Source: CAZPBC01 sp964584775
Lineage (GTDB): Bacteria > Chlamydiota > Chlamydiia > Chlamydiales > SLFE01
Reading direction: 5' to 3'
DNA: 10,655 nucleotides
Assembly: GCA_964584775.1 (NCBI GenBank)
Contig: CAZPBC010000057.1
Span: 1-10,655, forward strand
How positions within the stretch are numbered: position 1 is the first letter of the stretch; each line of letters starts with the position of its first letter. Made by a program: the position numbers and the translations under genes. Below are positions 6,516-10,655 of the stretch, piece after piece. The notes beneath the pieces were generated by a model that was given only the letters and a program-made list of their open reading frames with translations, searched no databases and was not told the origin of the DNA.

Positions 6516-7225
6516 GCTGGGGGCTGGTGACAGGGGCTGCCAAACGACTCGGGCGGACACTTGCCTTGACCCTTGCGAGAAAGGGACAAGATGTGGTGAT
6601 TCACTACCACCTCTCCAGGCAGCAAGCAGAAGAGGTGGCTAAAGAGTGTCGCAAGAAAGGAGTCCGAGCAGAAACCCTTCAGGGAGACTTTTCAAGCGCG
6701 GCTTCGACAGAGGATTTTATCTCTCGCTATTTGGAAAAGTACCCTGAGACATCTCTTCTCATCAATAATGTAGGGAATTTTTCGACAAAATCTTTAATGG
6801 AGACAGAGACGGAGCTTCTCAGTCAACTCTATCAGGATAACGTCTTCTCAGCGTTCGCCCTGATTCAAGCTCTAAAACCCTCTCTCATCCAGCAGGAGGG
6901 GATGATAGTCAATATTGGTGCAGCAGGTGTCACGAATCCACGCGCAGAAGACTATGCAGCTGCCTACATGTGGACGAAACAGAGCTTGTACCAGATGACA
7001 CTCTCGTTCGCGAAGCTCCTTGCTAAAAATCAAGTGAGGGTCAATATGATTTCTCCCGGGATCTTGGATAACTCTGTTGATATTGAAGGGCGGGAAAAAA
7101 CGATTCCAATGGGTCGTCTAGGAACGACTGAAGAGATTGCACACGTGCTAGAATTTTTGTTAGAGGAAAAGAATGGATATACCACAGGACAAAACATCGA
7201 AGTGGCTGGTGGGTTCAAAGCATAA
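6512..7225 (+). CDS. Short-chain dehydrogenase, pteridine reductase/FolM-like
   Basis: This 237-residue protein is a classical-length SDR, presumably a cytosolic NADPH-dependent reductase. Visible motifs are the cofactor loop TGAAKRLG (7-14; the AKRxG form is typical of pteridine reductases and FolM rather than FabG), INNVG (Asn85), the active-site pair Y152 and K156 in AYMWTK, and the C-terminal VNMISPGILD and GYTTGQNIEVAGG. The Ser usually found about 13 residues before the Tyr is missing: the region reads NIGAAGVTN, with Gly139 at that spot. In Leishmania PTR1 an Asp occupies this position, so the change may reflect pterin-type chemistry, but Gly is neither. Start ATG 6512 overlaps the HAD stop by 4 bp and has GGAGAAAGG upstream. 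FabG-like or other SDR activity is an alternative. Confidence 0.85.
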   Translation: MSWGLVTGAAKRLGRTLALTLARKGQDVVIHYHLSRQQAEEVAKECRKKGVRAETLQGDFSSAASTEDFISRYLEKYPETSLLINNVGNFSTKSLMETETELLSQLYQDNVFSAFALIQALKPSLIQQEGMIVNIGAAGVTNPRAEDYAAAYMWTKQSLYQMTLSFAKLLAKNQVRVNMISPGILDNSVDIEGREKTIPMGRLGTTEEIAHVLEFLLEEKNGYTTGQNIEVAGGFKA

Positions 7226-8702
7226 GCGCCCCGCCGAAGAGATTGCCAATGTAAAGCAGCTCGTTGAGCTGGTGGTCTCCATTGGCCGGGAATACCAAAG
7301 CCCTCAAACAGGGTTTGTCCACCTCTTCTACCAAAAATTGGCAGAGCCTTCGAACGACACGATCCCTATCTACGAAAACTTTCTCTTTGCTCTTGCTCTG
7401 ATCCGTCTTCCGTTTGTGAAAAATGTCCAGGAGGGAAAAAGTCTCATTGAAAAGCTCCTCCACTTTCAATCTGAAGAGGGGAACTTTCCTCTCTATCTGC
7501 ACGAGTACCCAAAATGTGTGGACAGCTACCAAGGGGCTCGGTTGCTTCTACCGATCTACTGGCTTTTGAAAGAGTACTCAAAGGAGCTCGGAAGTGAGTT
7601 AGAAGGAGCGCTAAAAAAGAGTGCCCTTTCTCTGCTCGAGTTTGTTCGAGGGCTTGACCGTGAAAAGATGCCCTTCCGCTTTTCTATTAAAGTCGCAGCG
7701 AGCCTGGTGGCTTTTGGGAAGCTTTTTAAAAATTCAGAGAGGGAATTTGAAGGGGAGACCTGGCTTGAGCAGCTCAATTGGGAATCAAAGGAAGAGGCGT
7801 TTGGGTCATGGTGTTCTCCCGAGGGAATCGGGAACACGATTGCTGCCCTCTCTATTCTCTATCCAAAGCTTTCAAAAAGCCCCTGGAACCATTTTTGGGA
7901 ACACCTTACAGAGACATGGAGCTCTGAGTTTTGCAGCTACGTGGGCCCGGCGGTGCAGCTTTATCAGCTGCGCGAGGAACCTGAAGTGGGTCTTTATGAC
8001 TTTTACCTTGGAGAAATCTCAAAACAGTTCTCTTACCGTCTCTACCAATCTTCTCCCTCACAATTTGAAGCAGTGCTTGTGCACCACTTTGATGAGAGTT
8101 TAAAAGATATCTCTCTTCCTCATCAGCTTGAAGGGCGAGTTGGGGGGATGGATTACCTGATGCAAAGGAACGAGAGCTACGCTTACTCCGCGATGCGGAT
8201 TCCTTTTGTTGTTCCGGGAGAGATTAAGAAAGGTCTTCACTCTTTCCGAATGACGTTTGGTGACCTCATGAATACGCACACTCTCTCTTGTCAAGGAGGA
8301 CGTATTTCTGCAACAGATTTTAAAGTCGTTGAGGGGGGAATCGATCTCTTTTACTGGACAGAAGAGGAGGTCTTTCCAGAAGACCGAGAAAAATCCTACG
8401 AAGTCAACCTCTTTCTCAACCGAGATGAGGCAATCGATCTACAGGTGAATGGAAGAAAGGCAACCACTTTCCGCTTAGGAGATGAAATTTCCGTGAATTC
8501 CGCGAACTGCAAGTTTACGATCCGTTATGAAATGGCTTCAGGTGAGGGATACTATATGGGGCATCTTATGCCCTCGAACCGTCTTAGCCAGAAAGGAACG
8601 GTCGGTGAAAACCAATTTGAGACGTACGACACGCGGATTGGACTCCGTGTCGTCAGAAGAAAGGGGCCTTGTTGTCTGGTAGCTCAAATCCGATTCTCAT
8701 GA
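7173..8702 (+). CDS. Conserved-looking protein of unknown function (helical N-half, beta-rich C-half)
   Basis: I do not recognise a named family for this protein of up to 509 residues. It has no signal peptide or membrane segment. Roughly the first 320 residues are alpha-helical with repeated aromatic/Gly turns (LHFQSEEGNFPLYLHEYP at 96-113; SWCSPEGIGNTIAALSIL near 212-229), a pattern seen in alpha/alpha-toroid folds. The C-terminal 180 residues are beta-rich (ATDFKVVEGGIDLFYW, VNLFLNRDEAIDLQVNG). Such a toroid plus beta-sandwich plan is found in polysaccharide lyases/heparinases, but no catalytic signature is clear, so this is only a structural analogy. The ATG at 7173 has AGAGG six bases upstream but lies 53 bp inside the SDR gene. 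GTG at 7209 is an alternative with poorer SD and less overlap. The stop (TGA 8700-8702) overlaps the next ATG, indicating coupling to the lipoprotein. Confidence 0.75.
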   Translation: MDIPQDKTSKWLVGSKHKRPAEEIANVKQLVELVVSIGREYQSPQTGFVHLFYQKLAEPSNDTIPIYENFLFALALIRLPFVKNVQEGKSLIEKLLHFQSEEGNFPLYLHEYPKCVDSYQGARLLLPIYWLLKEYSKELGSELEGALKKSALSLLEFVRGLDREKMPFRFSIKVAASLVAFGKLFKNSEREFEGETWLEQLNWESKEEAFGSWCSPEGIGNTIAALSILYPKLSKSPWNHFWEHLTETWSSEFCSYVGPAVQLYQLREEPEVGLYDFYLGEISKQFSYRLYQSSPSQFEAVLVHHFDESLKDISLPHQLEGRVGGMDYLMQRNESYAYSAMRIPFVVPGEIKKGLHSFRMTFGDLMNTHTLSCQGGRISATDFKVVEGGIDLFYWTEEEVFPEDREKSYEVNLFLNRDEAIDLQVNGRKATTFRLGDEISVNSANCKFTIRYEMASGEGYYMGHLMPSNRLSQKGTVGENQFETYDTRIGLRVVRRKGPCCLVAQIRFS

Positions 8703-9562
8703 TGCGTCTTCTCCTCGTTTTCCTTTTGTTCGCGATCACCTCCTGTAGTTATCATCCCAGAAGTGTAAGCTGGAACGAGCGTTACTCCTACCTTAGACAG
8801 CCGAAGCCTCCGAAACAGAAGTTTTGCAAAAGCTCACACACTCTCTTTGTGATGGTCGCTGCTCCACATCTCGACTATGGTTCAACGGAGAGGCTTTTAT
8901 GTACCATGTCCAAGCACCCTCGGAATGGAGCGATGGATGGATCGGTGGGCCACGCCTGGCTCGCGATAGAGGGGCCTGACGGTTGGATAGAAGGCGGGCA
9001 CTCAGGCGAACTGGGCACCCATGAGAAGACCTACTTAGATGGAGTCATGGAAGGAATCGAGAAGGGGAGTTCAAACCCCTCTTCCTATCTCCGAAAAACC
9101 CTCCGCGACGGATTTTTTCAAAGGGGATCGGGCGGGCATGAACCGAGCTATGTGGTCGCGTGTACTTTGACAGAGGAGCAGTACCACGCTCTTGTCTGTT
9201 ATATGCAAAACTATGATTACGAAAGCTACAACCTTTCAAATCATCAGTGCGTCAGCTATGTCGTTGGAGCACTGGCCATCGCTGGAGTGGACATTTCTGT
9301 GGGTGAAGAAATTTGGATAGATTCCTACCTTCGATGTGGAGGAGAGTGTTGGCAGCTTTGGAGCGATCCAGAGTACCAATGGCTCAGGATTCAAAGCCCT
9401 GACTTCTTAGAAAAAGAGCTGGTGCAAGCAGTCCATGAAGGATGTTTGGTAGAGGTGCGCTCATACTATAACCGAAAGTACTTCACACAGAAGCGTTCTC
9501 GCTTAAGTCTCTACGATCTCTTCGGACGTACCTACAGACACCTCTTCTTTCGCTGTAGATAA
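8699..9562 (+). CDS. Lipoprotein with permuted NlpC/P60 (papain-like) fold
   Basis: This 287-residue predicted lipoprotein has signal MMRLLLVFLLFAITSC with lipobox ITSC and lipidated Cys16. The mature part has the His-before-Cys order of circularly permuted NlpC/P60 (LRAT/YiiX/YaeF-like) proteins: VGHAWLAIEGPDGWIEGGHSG (His85; second His about 101) and later YNLSNHQCVSYVVGALAIAG (Cys184). These would form a Cys/His active site for an amidase, peptidase or acyl-transfer reaction at the envelope, perhaps on peptidoglycan or lipids; the substrate is inference. Additional Cys residues (in YLRCGGECW) may form disulphides. The ATG at 8699 overlaps the preceding stop as ATGA; a second ATG follows at 8702, and an upstream ATG at 8669 would spoil the signal peptide. 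It is the last gene of the plus-strand operon. A specific family name needs a profile search. Confidence 0.78.
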   Translation: MMRLLLVFLLFAITSCSYHPRSVSWNERYSYLRQPKPPKQKFCKSSHTLFVMVAAPHLDYGSTERLLCTMSKHPRNGAMDGSVGHAWLAIEGPDGWIEGGHSGELGTHEKTYLDGVMEGIEKGSSNPSSYLRKTLRDGFFQRGSGGHEPSYVVACTLTEEQYHALVCYMQNYDYESYNLSNHQCVSYVVGALAIAGVDISVGEEIWIDSYLRCGGECWQLWSDPEYQWLRIQSPDFLEKELVQAVHEGCLVEVRSYYNRKYFTQKRSRLSLYDLFGRTYRHLFFRCR

Positions 9563-9575
9563 AAGATTCACTTCC

Positions 9576-9619
9576 ATTTCCAGGACGTGCAGTTTGCTAG
9601 GATCCTGGGAAATATGAAG
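9576..9619 (+). terminator. Imperfect hairpin downstream of the lipoprotein gene, possible terminator
   Basis: ATTTCCAGGA (9576-9585) pairs with TCCTGGGAAAT (9603-9613) through ten base pairs with one bulged G and a 17-base loop. Outside it CTTC (9571-9574) can pair with GAAG (9616-9619). It begins 13 bp after the operon's stop codon, where a terminator is expected. No T-run follows the right arm on the plus strand (AGAGGGAAGG), so it is not a canonical intrinsic terminator and could instead be an mRNA-stabilising 3' stem or chance. Confidence 0.35.
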
Positions 9620-9634
9620 AGGGAAGGTCAGTAA

Positions 9635-9665
9635 TTGATTTTCTAAAAAATATTGTAATTAGAAT
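9635..9665 (+). promoter_or_regulatory. Weak sigma70/sigma66-type promoter candidate for the LRR gene
   Basis: TTGATT (9635-9640) and TAGAAT (9660-9665) resemble the -35 and -10 boxes, in an AT-rich intergenic stretch about 65 bp before the LRR start codon. The -10 matches the consensus at five of six positions and the -35 at four, but the spacer of 19 bp is longer than optimal. The LRR gene follows a 167-bp gap in an otherwise tightly packed region, so its own promoter is expected somewhere here. Confidence 0.3.
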
Positions 9666-9729
9666 TGTTATGGATTAGGTTGTTCATTTCAAAAAAATAG
9701 TGTTGAAAGCCCTGTCTGGGAGAAAAGCC

Positions 9730-10655
9730 ATGATGCCATTTGATGGATCACCAACTTGTCGTTCTCTTCCCTCTGAAAATACGGCAAGAGCTGACTCACT
9801 GGCTACTTCTGGACCTACTTTAAATGAAGAAAGCGAAGACACTGCAATTAGTAGAATCGCTAGAAATCATCTTAGGACTCCCGAAAGAGAGTTAACGGCA
9901 GAGACTAAGGAAAAGTTTGGTTCCAACCCTTATCCATTAAGATCTGATCGATCTGTTACGCCAACATCCGATGAAAGGACTTCTTCTTCCAAACGACCTT
10001 TAACTACTCAATCTATTCATGGAAATACCGAAAAAGCTCCAAAAAGGAGAGCTGTAGGAGAGTTCATCGGAGAATTGGAAATCACGCTCATATCAGAAGA
10101 ATTCAAACGTGATCTTGAAAATGACAGAAACTTTCATGGTCATAAAGTGCACGTGACAGACGACCTGAACCTGACGGGCTACACACCTTACACTACTCTT
10201 CCCGAAAACCTGAGTGTTGAAGGGAACGTAAACTTGAAAGACTGTAATGGCTTAACCTCATTACCTGAAAATCTGAGAGTGGTAGGGTATATGTTTCTTT
10301 ATCGCTGCACAGGCTTAACCTCTCTTCCCGAAAACCTGAGCGTGGGAGGATGGCTGAGCCTCAGTGAGTGCACAGGCTTAACTTCGCTACCGGAAAACCT
10401 GAGTGTGAGAGGGTGGCTGAAGCTTTGGGGTTGCACAGAACTAACCTCCCTACCCGAAAAAATGTGCGTTGATGGAGACCTGCATTTTGATAACTGCACA
10501 GGATTAACCTCCCTACCTGAATATCTGAGTCCAGAAAAGAACCTGAGCCTCAGAGGCTGCACAGGATTAACTTTCCTTCCCGAAAATCTGAGTGTTGCGG
10601 GAAGCCTTGACTTGTCAGGTTGTCCGGCACTTACTACTATCGGAAGTGAAGCATT
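9730..10655 (+). CDS. Leucine-rich-repeat protein with disordered N-terminus, candidate effector, 3'-truncated
   Basis: The frame is open from ATG 9730 to the window edge (308 residues, no stop). GGGAG lies seven bases before the ATG; a second ATG follows directly. Residues 1-110 are low in hydrophobics and rich in Ser, Thr, Arg, Glu and Pro, with no signal peptide, and carry a basic patch EKAPKRRAVG (101-110). A short helical linker (about 111-135, FIGELEITLISEEFKRDLE) precedes a capping strand (VTDDLNLTGY) and the LRR domain. From residue 157 there are seven units of exactly 21 residues, each starting LPE(N/K/Y) and containing xLxLxxC and GLTS or a variant; the eighth begins at the edge and diverges (IGSEA). 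The LPxxL start recalls YopM/IpaH-type bacterial LRRs and other LPENLxVxG repeat proteins. No Sec signal, a disordered N-terminus and eukaryote-like repeats are typical of type III effectors, which is inference. Whatever follows (for example a ligase or more repeats) is outside the window. Confidence 0.85.
   Translation, partial: MMPFDGSPTCRSLPSENTARADSLATSGPTLNEESEDTAISRIARNHLRTPERELTAETKEKFGSNPYPLRSDRSVTPTSDERTSSSKRPLTTQSIHGNTEKAPKRRAVGEFIGELEITLISEEFKRDLENDRNFHGHKVHVTDDLNLTGYTPYTTLPENLSVEGNVNLKDCNGLTSLPENLRVVGYMFLYRCTGLTSLPENLSVGGWLSLSECTGLTSLPENLSVRGWLKLWGCTELTSLPEKMCVDGDLHFDNCTGLTSLPEYLSPEKNLSLRGCTGLTFLPENLSVAGSLDLSGCPALTTIGSEA
10198..10638 (+). repeat. Seven tandem 63-bp units encoding the LRRs
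   Basis: Units start at 10198, 10261, 10324, 10387, 10450, 10513 and 10576, each exactly 63 bp with no indels; an eighth, degenerate unit begins at 10639. Conservation extends to the DNA: CCCGAAAACCTGAG or close variants at unit starts, and TGCACAGGCTTAAC or TGCACAGGATTAAC at several unit ends. The Cys codon at unit position 16 is present in all seven units. This is a protein-coding repeat, not a CRISPR or intergenic array. Confidence 0.92.

Noticed and set aside
7621..8103. 160-codon plus-strand frame inside the 500-residue unknown protein
   Set aside because: It is an out-of-frame shadow with no SD and atypical composition, and the enclosing frame is continuous and protein-like.
10299..10562. 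Minus-strand 87-codon repetitive frame (FSGREVKPVQ-like units)
   Set aside because: It is the antisense reading of the 63-bp LRR repeats; periodicity comes from the sense repeat, so it is not an independent gene.
10198..10638. Regular direct repeats considered as a CRISPR array
   Set aside because: The 63-bp period is codon-phased, there is no repeat/spacer alternation, and the translation is a clear LRR domain.

Overview
The window most resembles the chromosome of a member of the phylum Chlamydiae, probably an environmental (amoeba- or protist-associated) lineage. The best evidence is a minus-strand pair of genes: a small CesT/YbjN-like acidic protein resembling the chlamydial type III secretion chaperone Mcsc (CT260 of C. 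trachomatis), directly followed by a DEDDh (DnaQ-type) exonuclease resembling CT261. Supporting hints are a FliO-like secretion component upstream of that pair, many small lipoproteins and exported proteins, tight gene packing, and a eukaryote-like leucine-rich-repeat protein at the right edge. By eye, base composition is near 50% GC, higher than in most described chlamydiae, so I do not assign a genus.

Layout. (1) Positions 3-2145, plus strand: the 3' part of an isochorismatase-family cysteine hydrolase, overlapped by an exported HEAT-repeat protein that probably starts at a GTG. (2) Positions 2065-5594, minus strand: a compact six-gene block. In transcription order it holds a FliO-like membrane protein, a 53-residue lipoprotein, the Mcsc-like chaperone, the DnaQ-like exonuclease, a YeeZ-like NAD(P)-binding SDR, and an exported alpha/beta hydrolase. 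The last gene runs 81 bp into the 3' end of the convergent HEAT gene. (3) Positions 5655-9562, plus strand, diverging from the FliO-like gene: a four-gene operon. It holds a HAD-IIB (Cof-type) phosphatase, a pteridine-reductase-like SDR, a roughly 500-residue protein of unknown function, and a lipoprotein that looks like a circularly permuted NlpC/P60 (papain-like) enzyme. Two of its three junctions are 4-bp ATGA overlaps. (4) Positions 9563-9729: a 167-bp AT-rich intergenic region with an imperfect hairpin and a weak promoter candidate. (5) Position 9730 to the right edge: an open-ended gene for a leucine-rich-repeat protein, with a disordered, Ser/Thr- and charge-rich N-terminal part of about 140 residues. 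It then has seven LRR units of exactly 21 residues (63 bp), cut off by the window edge.

How they may work together (inference): the chaperone and FliO-like protein point to type III export, and the LRR protein has the look of a host-directed effector. The link between them is suggestive only, because they are in separate transcription units. The other genes look like housekeeping or envelope functions. I see no RNA genes, CRISPR arrays, insertion sequences or phage genes.
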